Positions 24,360 through 36,700 of a DNA stretch of 64,000 nucleotides are shown here, piece after piece. The number at the start of each line of letters is the position of its first letter. Position 1 is the first letter of the stretch. The stretch is from Gautieria morchelliformis (taxonomy: Eukaryota; Basidiomycota; Agaricomycetes; Gomphales; Gomphaceae). Made by a program: the position numbers and the translations under genes. The notes below the pieces were generated by a model. The model was not told where the DNA came from. It saw only the letters and a program-made list of their open reading frames with translations, and did not search any database. The DNA lies in assembly GCA_015179125.1 (NCBI GenBank), contig WHVA01000256.1, positions 90,846-154,845 on the forward strand, written 5' to 3'.

Positions 24360-25735
24360 TTGGAGCGACGCGACGCGCGAAGGGACCGGACACGACAGTG
24401 CTACTATCCTTATGCTTGGAGCGCACTCACACATGCACTCAGAGCAGGATCCGGTGGTGTCTCCATTCCGAGACAAGTCGAACGGACGCCCTATTCTATG
24501 AAGAGTCCAATTTCCAACTAATGCCTCGCACAATTCGCGCTCGCTCGCTCCATACACACCTACCACCGAGCAATCGGATCCAGGATGCACCTACGAACCC
24601 GTAACTACGTCAATGCTCAGGGCTCCCACCAAATTCGAATGCAAATATGTGACATCTGCGACACATGGTTGTGTGACCACAAGTCTTCCAGCAGAGCGTC
24701 AAGGTCTATCTGAAGTCAGCGCCCACCGTATATTGCAGCTTTCGTGAGATAGTGCCACAAAGTAAGTACCAGCAGAGGCTGCGCACCGCACGCAGCCAGT
24801 GGATAGCATCCCGTTTCTTGCGAGGACGTCCCCTTCGATCGCTTATCGAAGTAGGTCTGCCGCTTGAAGTTGTCTTGAGGATGCGTGAGCTGATGGCATG
24901 CTCTGCAGATGTGCGTCACCGTTGTAACAGGGGACATCAAATTCGTCGCCTGCGGCCATGTCTCGAATCCTAGCGAGCACACTGATGACTGCATGTCATC
25001 CCGCTGCCTGACGAGTGCAACTCATTTGTGGAATTGCATGCATGGATTTCAGCCCAGGTGTCCTGCATGTGCACATGCAAGTGCAGCATGCGTGATGCAC
25101 CACTCCTGCCGCGAGATCATTCATCGCCGCGAGACTTATGGCCATATGTCGTCCGGCATGTGCAGCGCTTGCCGTCCCCGTTTATCTTAGTGATTTATTT
25201 CTCCAAATGATATGCTACCTCACACGCTCACAAGTCATCCAGAGTCAGAGTATATTTTGATGATGTGTATACGGAAATTTGTCAAGAACTGACTGTTAGG
25301 GTGTCGAGGAGTACCTGCGATATGAATGTTGTTTATACTGTATGCCACACAACGTGTCTATAAACCCTTCTCCCCGATTACAAACTGCAAAAATCAGTTA
25401 GAAATCTCCCGGGGTTTCAGCGAGTGATGGGGTGAGGCACAAGTCGCGTTTATATAATGCGCCAATGAGGTCGAGAGTCGTGGACGTGTGCTGCTAAATT
25501 GACCAAATGCGTAGGACCAGGCGCCGCGCTGGGAGCGACGCAGCACGCGACAGCGATTCGTTCTTATACTTTGGGCACACCGCATGCAGGCACTCTGGCC
25601 TTGGGAGTAGAATCCTATCCATGCAGGTGGTTGAAGATGCGCATCCTGTGATATAACTGGGATATAAACAGGCGGCAGAGAAAGAAACAAGAAACACCGC
25701 GTGGGGAATGATGACGGCCACAGCCACAGCAGCTT
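24360..25735 (-). pseudogene. Decayed fragments related to the hypothetical membrane protein
   Basis: Minus-strand stretches at about 24361-24455 and 25530-25615 resemble each other at DNA level and encode a C-x(2-3)-C-A-x-SIR pattern followed by Arg/Ser-rich sequence. Near 25690-25730 the minus strand encodes a hydrophobic helix (VAVIIPHAVFLVSF) before SYITGCASSTTC, similar in layout to the ORF at 23742-24146. None has a clean start or end. Between them, a plus-strand Cys-rich stretch (QICDICDTWLCDHKSS) near 24630-24690 is unexplained. Reading these as one decayed family is inference. Confidence 0.25.
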
Positions 25736-25740
25736 AGACA

Positions 25741-26004
25741 CCGCAACTTGTTACTAAAATATTTATGGGAGCTAGAAGATGCGGAGCCACAGAATCAACG
25801 CCACCAGGGCTGATCACAGTAGAGGATTTGGAGGGGATTTGATGGGGGTGTGAGAAATGGATTTGGAGGACAAAACCATCCAAATCCTCAAACCACCTCC
25901 AGGAGGTGATTTGGGATTTGTGCGTGATTTGGATTTGGATTTTGGCTGGAGTCTTCGCAGGCCCTAAACTAGTCCCTCGGGATCTCCCTTTGTGCTTGCA
26001 GAAA
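25741..26004. other. Non-coding stretch with GGATTTGG repeats
   Basis: Between 25820 and 25950 the motif GATTTGGA recurs several times in both orientations (CCAAATCC), forming imperfect foldbacks. It lies just upstream of the truncated Gypsy copy. Confidence 0.4.
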
Positions 26005-27571
26005 GACCTGGAAGGGTGGTACCAAGCTGCGTGAAAGGTGTCCTGAAACAGGGGAGCAAATGAGGCCTTTGTGGAGATGAACTGGAGCATGACATGCAGT
26101 TCTGCTCATCCTATTCCACCTGCACCAAAATCTGGTGCAGTATTCATTCCAATGCTGAAGATATTTTCAATGGTTGCTCCGCTTGCCCCTGCTCAGAACC
26201 CTAGCCCCCTCCTTTGAAGAGTGGCCCTGCCCCAATGGATGTTGACTCCACATGTGGAAAAGGCAACCCAACCATCACCTGCTTCTGATGCTGGCAGCCA
26301 AGCCACTATGCCCCTGAGTGCCCCCAAGCTTTCGACATCTGGCTTATCCCCGTGGAGGAGAAACTTGAGCTCCTTCCAGAGTTCCTCATACTGGCAGACA
26401 TAAGCAGAGTGCCCACTGCAGAAGACAGTTCCAAAAATGTGGAACATAGTGTGTCAGAAGCGGAAGATGCATCAGATTTTGCGATATGCAGTGGGTGAGA
26501 TGTGTGCCCCTGCTGCCTGTACATTGCCTGTCTTGAAGTAGAGAATGAGAAACCCCCACTCCCCTCACTTCATGCAGACCCACTGGATAAAGTCACACAA
26601 AAGCCAATTCCGACAACCCACCCACTCCACATATGCCCTTGGGAGAGACACCTCTTGAAAGGCTATGTTGTGGCTGCCTCCCCTGGCCCCAAGTCATTGG
26701 TCATTAAGGTTGAGATCCAGATGATGGACACAGTGGAAGTCAAGTCCCGACCTGCACTTGTCAATTGCGAAGCCACTGCTTAGTCCATAGTGGGACTACG
26801 TTGAGTGGAACTGACTGACCATGCAGAAGTTGCAATGTGCAATCCTAGTGTTCAATGTGGATGGAAGCCCTAATGAGGTGGGGTCCATCATGGAAATTGT
26901 AGACACAATTCTCCACTACGATGGACACATGGAATGCACTCCTTTGTGGTCACTGGCCTGGGGAAGCAAGACATCATCCTGCAGGAGCACAACCAGGTGA
27001 TCAACTGGCAGACTCAGAAGGTGCTGATGAGTTGATGCCTGACCAAGTGTCACATGCACAGGTTGGAAGTGCAGAAGGAGCGTCAGGAGCAGCAGAAGAC
27101 CAAATGGCTCATACAAATATGTTGTTCCAGCCCTCATCCACTGCTTTCAGAAGAAGAGTCAGAAGTGGAGTATGAACCAGCCCCCACTCCCACTCCCAAT
27201 TCTGACTCTGATGTCATCCGAATTGGCCCGAAAGACACCCTGATGGAAGGGGAGCACTTGCTGTTTGTAAACCTTTGGCCAGAGGAGGAACACGTCTGCA
27301 CCACCGGAAACATTTTGCAACACCTCCTGGAGGCCTCCAGGAAGCACGATAAACCAGAGGTGGAGATCCTGGAGTACTTGCAGGAGTTCGAGGATGTCTT
27401 TGCCAAGCAATCATTTGATGTCCTGCCTCCACAGAAGCTGTGGAACCATGCCATTGAGTTGGAGCCTGGGTCAAATCCCACCAACTGTAATATCTACCTG
27501 CTGTCGCCTAGGGAGCAGGTGAAGCTCGATGCATTCCTTGTGGAGAACCTCTGCACTGGGAGGATTTGCTG
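26005..27571 (+). pseudogene. Truncated, CpG-decayed copy of the Gypsy gag-pol
   Basis: Collinear with the Gypsy element at 33228-39455 but on the opposite strand. It covers the end of gag (EGWYQAA-like region, remains of the zinc knuckle), the gag stop, the pol start, the protease region (NCEATA where the intact copy has DCGATG) and the stretch before reverse transcriptase, ending at CTGRIC where the other copy continues GRIRPSKSP. Both ends are truncated and no LTR is present. Differences are mostly CG to TG or CA (Arg to His, Cys or Trp), the mark of methyl-CpG deamination. Several stops break the frame. It is a relic of the same family, older than the 33-39 kb copy. Confidence 0.85.
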
Positions 27572-28329
27572 ACAGAGTTGTGAGTTTTGAATAGAATAAA
27601 GATGTGGCCTTTAACTTGAGGCCGAGTTCAGTGTATGATGTGAGAGAGGAAAGTAATTTGAAGTTCGACTTAATGACTTGAAGTCGGAAAGATGTCAAAA
27701 GGTTCATGTGTATTTTACCCGTACATTGTGAGCTATTTATGTGGACTTGGATAGGGGTCTCAATATAGAGGGTCAGACAACAAGGAGTTTCGAACATATG
27801 TGTAGCCGGTACATGTATGTAGCTGACACTGAATACTCACTGCAGCATGCACACTGGGTTGATCCAGATGATGAAGCAGGAGGGTGTATACTGTATTGAT
27901 GGTGCTGTAGATGAGGCTGGGAGGTAGGTGAAATGTAATAGGAGTAATGGACACATCTCAAGTATAGGATAGAGATAGTAGTGCATTCATGCCACCCCCT
28001 TCTCACTGACCACCATAGGTTCAGGCTTAGTAGGGCAAGACCGCAGGACCCAGGGGTGTCCCAGGTGCACTGTATTCCATCACACGTTGGCACTGGTATG
28101 TCAGTCATTCAGAGCCTGAACAACCTGATAGGAGTCCAGTGGAGCTCCAGTTCTTTTGCCTAAAGCCCACCAACAATGATCCAGAGGATCGACATGGGAA
28201 CAAACCTGAATTACTATGGCATGGTCCAAATTCAAGGCAGTCTGATTAGGGTGATTATGGCCTGAAGATTATCAGTAAGAGCGAGATTGATTTCTACCCA
28301 TACTTGTTTTATTTTAATGCCAATGATCA
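27572..28329. other. CpG-poor non-coding stretch
   Basis: No gene, LTR or terminal repeat was identified. Low CpG and frequent stops suggest old decayed repeat DNA. Confidence 0.35.
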
Positions 28330-28850
28330 AAACATTGGTAAGTACGTCAGTGTGTCTCTCACATCTTCTGATGATATATCTCCCACAGAGCCCTACTCAA
28401 CAGATTACCTTGGAAACGGTCCACCATCACATGCAATGTCCTCACTGGCAGTTGGCTATGGAGCAAGTGGGGAAATTCCACTTGCCTTTGAACTGCAGGA
28501 GGAGGAAATAAATGTTGGGTTCCTGAAACTGTTCCTTACCACTTGCCTGATGGACTTTAGTTTCCTTGAGCAGGTCTTGCTGGATCGGCCATCTTGGGTG
28601 GATGGTGCAGACTCACGCTGGGGGCATTACACAGTGGTTGGTGCTCCAGAGTCCCACGCTCCAGAGCCCAGCCGTAGGGGTGGGGGGAACAAGACAGTAC
28701 CTATGATTAGGGTGCCACCGGTTATGGTGATGATCATGCAACATAGGGCAGCCTCCAACTCTGACTGGAAGATGTGGAGGAGCCAGCAGGATGAGTACAA
28801 ATTTAAGAGACATGATGTGATCTCGGCACCTACCAGGGAGCAACACTAAC
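28330..28850 (+). pseudogene. Possible remnant of an agaricomycete caspase-like / fungal-specific protein
   Basis: After an acceptor-like CCCACAG, the plus strand reads LAVGYGASGEIPLAFELQ and then EINVGFLKLFLTTCLMDFS. I associate this pattern with the C-terminal region of many agaricomycete caspase-domain or related proteins. The catalytic part is not seen and flanking exons are lost. Family assignment is tentative and from memory. Confidence 0.25.
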
Positions 28851-31800
28851 AGGATATACACTGCACTTCGATAAAAATGTGAAACTATATGCATGTCCCT
28901 ATGTAAATCGTTGGCATAGTCTAGTAGTCTGAGGGGATGTGTGAGATCATGGCGTGCTGTACAGATGTGCTTCAATGTGATCAGCTATGCGCAGACATAA
29001 GGGAAAAGAGGGTAAATTGGGTGTATATTTCTACTGCACACTCATGCACTTATTAGTGAAGTGAGCTGCCGTCGGAGTATTCTAGTAGTCCAAGGGGCAC
29101 ATAAGCTGACGGTGTGTGGTGCAGACACACGTGTGTCAATGTGATCAGCGACTGTATGCGCAGAATGGGAAACCTGGTGTCCAGCCTGAGATTTGGAGAT
29201 TCTAGGGTGGACTCGCAAATACCAGCGCCCCCAGCGGGGTAGGCTGCCTGAGTCCTCACATGACCAGAAAGTCTGTGCAGGATCTGGGAGCTACAGGAGA
29301 GTGGCAGAAGCTGCAGTGCCAGTGGGGATGAGGAGCTCAGAGAGTAACCTGTTCTTCCTCTTACAGTAATCAGATGTTCCTATTTTTGAGGTGGGGGATA
29401 AATATGTAAGTGTATATAAAGGAAAACCAACTAGTTCGAGATTTCCCCATGCCAATACCGTGTTTGTGAACAAAATCCCGTGGCATGAGCACGCTGGAGG
29501 GCAGGGGATGCTGAGCGCCATATTTAAAGGTGTGGAGCAGATGGTGGGTGAGGGAGTGTGGCAGTTGCGTGTGGAGGGGAAGTACTGGAAGAGTCACTGG
29601 TGACAGTGAGTATGGCGACTACTTGGCTGTTGGTGATGTGATCTTGTGCTGCGTGTCGCTGTTGTGATGGGATGGATTGAATGGGAGCTGCAGAGCAGGA
29701 ATGGGATACTTACAGAGACCACTGATGTCAGCATTCTGATTCTAATTAATCTTGGTCATCATAGTGCAACTACAGGACTTCGAGGAGAATCACCTGCCAC
29801 AACACCGGTAGATACGTTTCCTGTGTTGCGTGGTGGTGTGGCCACCCAGGTATCAAAAAGATCCCTACCGCAGCACTGCTTCAATGCTACATATGCACAT
29901 CACTGCCGCACGGTCGCAGGACAAATCGGATGAGGGTGTGCTGTGAGTGCTGTGCAGTGACTTGAATATGTGGAAGCCAGAGGGAGCCATTGACAGCACT
30001 GTAGAGGGGCCATGGGGGTTATGACCATTTCTGCCACCATGGAAGAGGTTGAGAGGAATGGTGGGGTGGATGGAAGTGTCGTGGGGGGTTGGCATATCGT
30101 TGATGGTGGTGGTGTTAGGTAGCCGGCATGTGTCACATCAACTCTCGAGAGCACCGCCTGGTCCATGGACAATTCATGGAGGACTAACCTTAAAAAATTA
30201 TTACCTAACACTTGCTGTACCTTATCGCTAGAGCCATATACTTGCTGTACTTATCTTGTCACCAGCGCCATAGATAATATGATGCCATATATTATGCAGT
30301 GCCCTCGGTGGCAACAAGTTAATGACCTCACTGGCTGCGCAGTCGACTTGACTTGTTGTCCCTCATGTTGCCACCAAACCTCCCCTTGATTCCCACACAA
30401 TATCCAATACTCGCTGTGTTGCCTATTGACATGCTCGTCACCTGCCTCGACCTGCTTTGCCACCTCAAGGAGCGTGTCCTGTGGATAGAAGTTCACATCT
30501 CATCGACCCACCCGTTACTCTGCATTATAGTGTTCACCGCTTTGTACGTGATGCGCTTGCTGTAACAGATGTTTCAGTAGTCGGTAATTATGTGAAAGGG
30601 CAAACAGTCTCGTGGACTTGCATGCAGAGGGAGAGTAGTGGGGATAAGAAAAGAAAATTATTATTCTAACTAATTAGTTCCATATTTGGTCACTAGAGGG
30701 AGGGCCGGCGTGCGCCGGCAGAACCCTTGCTTGCAATTGTATATGAGATTGAACACGGCCTCACGATGCAGGCCTCCGAGTCGCAATTTTGTACTGTACA
30801 GGTATGTGTAGACTTGTAAGCTATTTCTGTTTCTTCCGTGTTGTGGAAGAGGGCCCAGCTATTAAGGACCTCTTTGTTGGACTCTGAGGCAGCTCCCGAC
30901 ACGGCGGGCCAGAGAACTATCATCTCCCACACATCCACTACCATTGTGCCCCCTTTCTTGCCAATTAGGTAGTGAATCAAAGTAACATGAACTTTGATGA
31001 TAGCACCCAGCAAACAGCACTCATAATTTCGGCGCGATGATAGAGTGGTCAAGGTTGTACCCAGGGAGCAGGTTGACGTCGTGTGTCTTTCACAGCATCT
31101 ACTATACATCTTTCCAAGCCTGTCTGATGGGCCAGCCATCAGATGATAGCTGCTTAATTTTTGCTGTGAGGGTTGTAGTGAGGGCTGTGACAGCGTGCTT
31201 TAACATGGCACATGCACCTTTGTCCTGTTAGCTGAGATCATATCCATCATTCGAACTGTCAGTGGCATCGTCTGCCGCCATCCTCTCCTGGAATCAGCCA
31301 GAGTGACATTCAGTGGTAGCAGGTGGTTTACTTAATCAGGACTCACGATAACTAGCGGGTGTCTGACGATGAGATGACTTGGACTCTTCTGTACTGGATC
31401 CTTGCGCTCAGAGCGATGGGTCTTACCCTTCAGCGCCGCATCATGTATAGTGCGGATGTTTGACAAATACTCTGAATAGAGCAAGCTTGGGGTTGGATGG
31501 AGCGACAAGCTCAAATCTTACCTTCGCACTGGTAACTTTGTCACCTGGGTTCTGTTTTGGGGCTGGATGGTATGCCCCCTCAGCAAACAGCCAGGCTCTC
31601 ATCTTAAGCCAGGCTCTATCATGGGAGACCTCACCCACCAGAGTCAACCGTGCAGCATTGCATCATGACAATGTAAGCAATCTTGCGATACGGAGAGTGG
31701 AGGTACAATTACAAAGGGATCTGTAATTGACTCAAGCAAAGGAGGTGGCAAGAGAGGTGCAGGAAATGTTGGATCAGGTGTGGAAAGACAACAAAATCCA

Positions 31801-33054
31801 GTTCATCAAAAGATAGCAAATTGGATTGGAAATAGTGAGAGGCAGTGGCTGGGCAGCACTGTCAGGCGCAGAGGAAAGATACATCACGTGAATGCACAAC
31901 ATGACAGAGTCTGAACAAGTAGGGTGAGGGAAGAGTTGATCAGTGAAAGCAGAACGATGGCCAAAATGATAATAATATGGACATTAGCGCAGGTGCAGAG
32001 AAGATGGAACGGTAGAAAGAGATGAGATGAGACATTTATACATGGAGCATAACTCACTCAGCAGTGGCTTATATCACATATGCAGCGATCGAAGGCCAGA
32101 AGCAGATATGTCTGACATTAGCGGGAGAGGCTATCTCTCACGGAAGTGTTAGGCAGGGTATGCGACAATTCAAGGACAGAAGCAGACTAGAGGGAGGGCC
32201 AGCGTGAGCAGCGACTTCAAGGAGCAGATAAGCTTAATAAGCTATTGCATCATACTCAGAGAAACATCAGCAAAAGGTGTTGGATTTCCCATGATTTTCG
32301 ACCTCCCAGTGCCCTTGAAAAGCAAGGGGATGATGGACACATTGTGGTATTGTGTGTGGGTGGGGATGAAAAAGAAAATAAGATCATGTGATTGTTAGGT
32401 CACATGACTTGATGAATTTATGGTTTGTGGGTCCATGGACGGAGCGTGGCCGGGGTAGACTCGAACCTAGTCCTTGATTGTTCACGATTAGAAGATTGTC
32501 ATTCTAATGTTTCAATTGGGACTGGTGGCACTTATGAGGCACGTTGTGGAGTAACAATCTCCACTTGAATCTTTTGTGGGGACTTAGAATTTTCATGCAT
32601 GCACAACTTGAGGTCTTGTCTCTGGGGCACTGCACACACTTTATGGCCAGACTGAACTGACAAAAGGTAGTATTTGAGACAGGCATTACATACTGTCCAT
32701 TGCAGGCACAGTTCAGTCGTATCTGGAGGCTGTGGGGATGCGCTGCATCCCATGGAACGATGTTCGTCGCTTCTTCTCCAAACCAGCACCAGAACTGACA
32801 GAGTTTCATCACAGGTCAGATTCCACACTGACCATGGTCCCAACCACTCCCACTGGTGGTTTATCTGCACCACCAATACCTCAGCATGTTGAGTCTGATG
32901 GATGTGGATGATGGTAAAGAGTAACTTGTTATTGGAATCGACTTGCAATGTCTCAGAAAAATATACAGCATATGTAGCAACGGTAGCTACGGGATTTTGG
33001 AGCGGAGCAGGATCTGGGTTGGAATGGGGTTGAGCGATGGCGTCAAGTCAATAC
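28851..33054. other. Gene-poor region, probably decayed repeats
   Basis: About 4.2 kb without a supported gene. Two places share CTAGAGGGAGGGCC (near 30695 and 32188), which may be ends of related old insertions. A minus-strand stretch at 31441-31647 has some coding look (AWLKMRAWLFAEGAYHPAPK) before a donor-like GTAAGA, but is unrecognised. tRNA-like B-box sequence near 32455-32465 was examined and rejected. The part above about 32.6 kb probably includes the LTR of the Copia remnant that ends at 33129-33227. Confidence 0.4.
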
Positions 33055-33065
33055 ACCCCCCAAGC
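33055..33065 (-). other. Polypurine tract of a Copia remnant
   Basis: Minus strand CTTGGGGGGTG, about 65 nt past the pol stop codon of the Copia fragment and just before TGTATTGACTTG, which would be the start of its 3' LTR. The layout matches the second-strand primer site of LTR retrotransposons. Confidence 0.5.
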
Positions 33066-33128
33066 GAAACAAGAGATAGAAAAAAAGAAAATAGGCCGTT
33101 TGAGATAGAAGAACAAATCAAAACATGC

Positions 33129-33227
33129 CTAATTTTTGTACGATATGAGGAATTTGTGTTGCAGGAGCGGCAAGGCCTTGGTGAGGACATCGGCAATGTT
33201 ATCGGTGGATTTGACATAAGTGATACC
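33129..33227 (-). pseudogene. C-terminal end of a Copia pol (RNase H tail)
   Basis: Minus-strand reading TYVKSTDNIADVLTKALP then a stop at 33129-33131. The YVKSTDNIADVLTKALP block is the hallmark C-terminus of Ty1/Copia polyproteins. It is cut at 33227/33228 by the Gypsy LTR, so only about 33 codons remain. It shows what the Gypsy element or a recombinant of it now abuts. Confidence 0.8.
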
Positions 33228-33707
33228 TGTAAGGGCAACCCTGGCTAGTCGTGGAGATCACACTACCACACAACTGACAAGGGGAAATCCAAAGTATGTA
33301 TAAATGAACAGAGCATACAAGAGAAGGGGTTCTCACCTGACAAGGGGAAATCCAAAGAGAAAAGTCTAAGGACCCCCAATGTCAGCGAGCCCGTATTATA
33401 CTACGCTGCGCAGCCAGGGACAACACTTGGCACCTGCCATCAACCCTGCATCCCCCTGACCCTTGATCGACCCTTGATGCTACCTATTATGCGAGTCGCT
33501 TGATTTCCGACACTGTTCCGGGGCGGAAGTCGGAAATTGGAGTGGAACTGGCAAGGCGAACGGAACTGGTGGAAGTTCTCCCAGAAGCGGAATCGTTCCC
33601 GAAAGCGGATGCGGAGATGGAATCGGAACCGGAAGCGGAGTCGGAAATGGAGTCGGAACTGGGTGTGGTGTCGGAACTGGAAATGGAAAACAGGGTGTCC
33701 CCTGACA
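33228..33707 (-). repeat. 3' LTR of the Gypsy element
   Basis: 480 bp, direct repeat of 38976-39455 with four transitions. The last about 220 nt of the pol frame lie inside it. Confidence 0.97.
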
Positions 33708-36700
33708 TCACCCCCCCTCTAGCGTGCTGCGTCCTCGAAGCACGGGACACAAGGGATTGAAATGCCAGCGAGCGGATTCGGCGAGGGGCACCTGGATGTG
33801 TCCTATAGAACTCCCGGAGTTTGTCAGGAGCGGAAACATCTTGCTCCGGGACCCAAGAATTCTCCTCGTACCCATACCCTTCCCATTTCACGAGGAATTG
33901 GAGTCGTCCTCGCACAAACCGGCTGTCCAGGATCCGTTCCACCACATAGTGCTCCTCCCCATCTACAATCTCTGGCAGAGGTGGCGGATGAGCCTTCCGA
34001 TGTGGAATTGGGTCCTCAAGCATAGGGAGTAACTTCACCACGTTGAAGACGGGGTGGAGGCGGGACATGGACATCGGAAGTCGGAGGCGGTATGCATTCC
34101 GTCCAACCCTCCGCGTCACTGTGAAGGGCCCAAGGTAGCGGTGGGCAAGCTTCTGCGAAGGGCGTGTGGTGCGGATGTCACTTGCATCTAGGTACACCTT
34201 GTCTCCAACTTGGTATTCTGGGGCAGGAACCCGGCGTCGGTTGTAGTACCTTGCCATGTCATCCTTGGCCTTCGCAAGGGCCGACTTGGCTTCCGAAAGG
34301 GTGGAGTCCATGCGGTCTCGGAACTCGTTGACCGTCTCGAGTCGGGACTCAGCCTGGCGTGGTTTGAAGCCCATCTGCGGGTGTCGTCCGGAGTCAAGCA
34401 TGAAGGGAGTCTGTTGTGTGGCGGAATGGACATGGTTGTTGTATTGGAATTCCGCCAGCGGAAGTAACTCATCCCAGTCATCCTGCCTCTCATTGACAAA
34501 GAGGCGGAGATATTGCTCTAACTCCTGATTGACCCGTTCCGTCTGTCCGTCGCCCTGCGGATGGTACGCTGTGGTGGTAGCCAGCTTTATGCCGAGCAGG
34601 CGGTAGAGCTCCCGAGTCAGTTCCGCGACAAACTGCGGACCTCGGTCGGAAACAACTTGCTTCGGGAGCCCATGCAACTTCCAGACATGTGCAAGGAACA
34701 GGCGGGCCGCTCCGAGGGCTGTGATCGTCGTGTGCGTCGGAATGAAGTGGGACACCTTGCTTACCGAATCCACGACGTTCATGATCGCGTCGTAGCCATG
34801 AGACTCTGGGAGTTCAACGATGAAGTCGACACTGATGGTGTCCCAGCGGGATTCGGGAATCGGGAGCGGAACAAGTTCTCCGACGGGCGGACGTCGTTGC
34901 GCTTTGGTTCGGAGACAAAGGTCACACGTCTTCACGTACTGTCCGATGTAGCGGGACATCTGAGGCCACCAGTAATTCCGAGCCACTAACTCCAGCGTCT
35001 TCCACCTGCCAGCATGCCCAGCGACCCGTGTGTCATGGTGCTGGGACACGATGCGACGGCGGAGGTCCGCCCCACCCGGAACATAGACCTTGCCTCTGAA
35101 GTGGAGCAGTCCATCACGTTCCGACCATTCCGCTGCCCGTACAGACCGTGAGTGCCCTTTCCGGAGTTCCTCCACTGCCTTCACCACCGACTCCTCCTTC
35201 TCCCCATTCCGGTACTGCCTCCGGATATCCCGGAGCATTTCCGCTTCCGCCCCAACTGCAGTTACTCCTTCTAGGGCATGGATTGCAAAGAGACTTGGGC
35301 GGAGCAGTGTCATATCCGCGTTGTCTCCACTTCCGCTTCCGTGATCCGCGCGGCGGGATAGGGCATCGGGCTTGCCCATGGTGCGGCCGGGGCGGTGGTG
35401 GAGCATGAAGTCAAACCGGGACAGGTGTAGGGACCACCGTGCTTGTCGTCGGTTCAGCTTCTTAGACGTGCGGAAATACTCGAGGTTCTTGTGGTCTGTC
35501 CAGATCTCAAAAGGGCATAGAGCACCCTCGAGGAAGTGTCGCCACTCCTCCAGTGCTCGGATGATTGCCAGCATCTCCTTGTCATGGATCTCATAGTTCC
35601 GCTAGACCGGACTAAGGCTCTTAGAGAAGAAGGCAATCGGATGCCACCCCCCACCATCTTCCGATGACTGCTGTGACAAGACCGCTCCGGTAGCTGCGTC
35701 GGAAGAATCCGCCTCGACTCGATAAGGGCGAGAGTCGTCGGGAAAGATCAGGACCGGAGCGGAAGTGATCAGCTCCTTGAGTTTGTCAAAGGAAGTCTGT
35801 TCCGGCTCTCCCCACCGCCATCCAACCTCCTTCTTGGTGAGGTCGAAGAGGGCACGGGCGTGGCAGGAGAAGTCCTTGATGAACCGCCGGTAGAAATTGA
35901 CAAACCCAATGAAGGACTGGACCTCCTTCTTGTTTCGCGGCACGGGCCAATCCGATACACCGGAAACTTTGACTGGGTCCATTTCCACCTTCCCTTCCGA
36001 CACAATCACCCCAAGATACTCTATCCGCGTCCGCTCAAATTCGCACTTTTCGGCTTGAGACACAGGTTGTACTCCCGGAGCCGTTCCAGCACTCTCCGCA
36101 CGACTTCCCGATGTTCGGACATTGTTTTCGTGAAAATGAGGATGTCATCGAGGTAGACGCAGACAACCCCTTCTGCTATCATGTCACGGAAAATGTCATT
36201 CATCATCGTCTGGAATGTGGCGGGACTGTTGGTGAGGCCAAAGAACATGACCTGTGGCTCAAAGAGTCCTCGATTGGTGCGGAATGCGGCCTTCCACTCG
36301 TCTCCCTCTCGGATCCGGACATTGTTGAAGCCCCAGCGGACATCCAGCTTAGTGAAGTACCTCGCCCCACGGAGTTGTGTGATCAGTTCGGAAATGAGTG
36401 GAATGGGGTACCGGTTCTTGATCGTGATCGCATTCAAGGCCCGGTAGTCCTGCACAAGTCTGAGCGAGCCATCCTTCTTCTTGATGAAGAACACCGGAGA
36501 TGCCATGGGTGACTTGGAGGGGCGGATCCTCCCTGTACGGAGGTTTTCCGCAAGGAATGCATCGAGCTCTACCTGCTCCTTGGGTGACAGCGGGTAGACC
36601 TTGCAGTTGGTGGGCTTTGACCCAGGCTCCAACTCGATGGCGTGGTCCCACAGCTTCCGTGGAGGCAGGGTATCAAACGACTCCTTGGAAAAGACGTCCT

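Noticed and set aside
32446..32520. Second tRNA-like stretch (GGTTCGAGTC on the minus strand with a TCT loop)
   Set aside because: B-box is close to consensus, but T-stem and acceptor do not pair and no A-box lies at the right distance.
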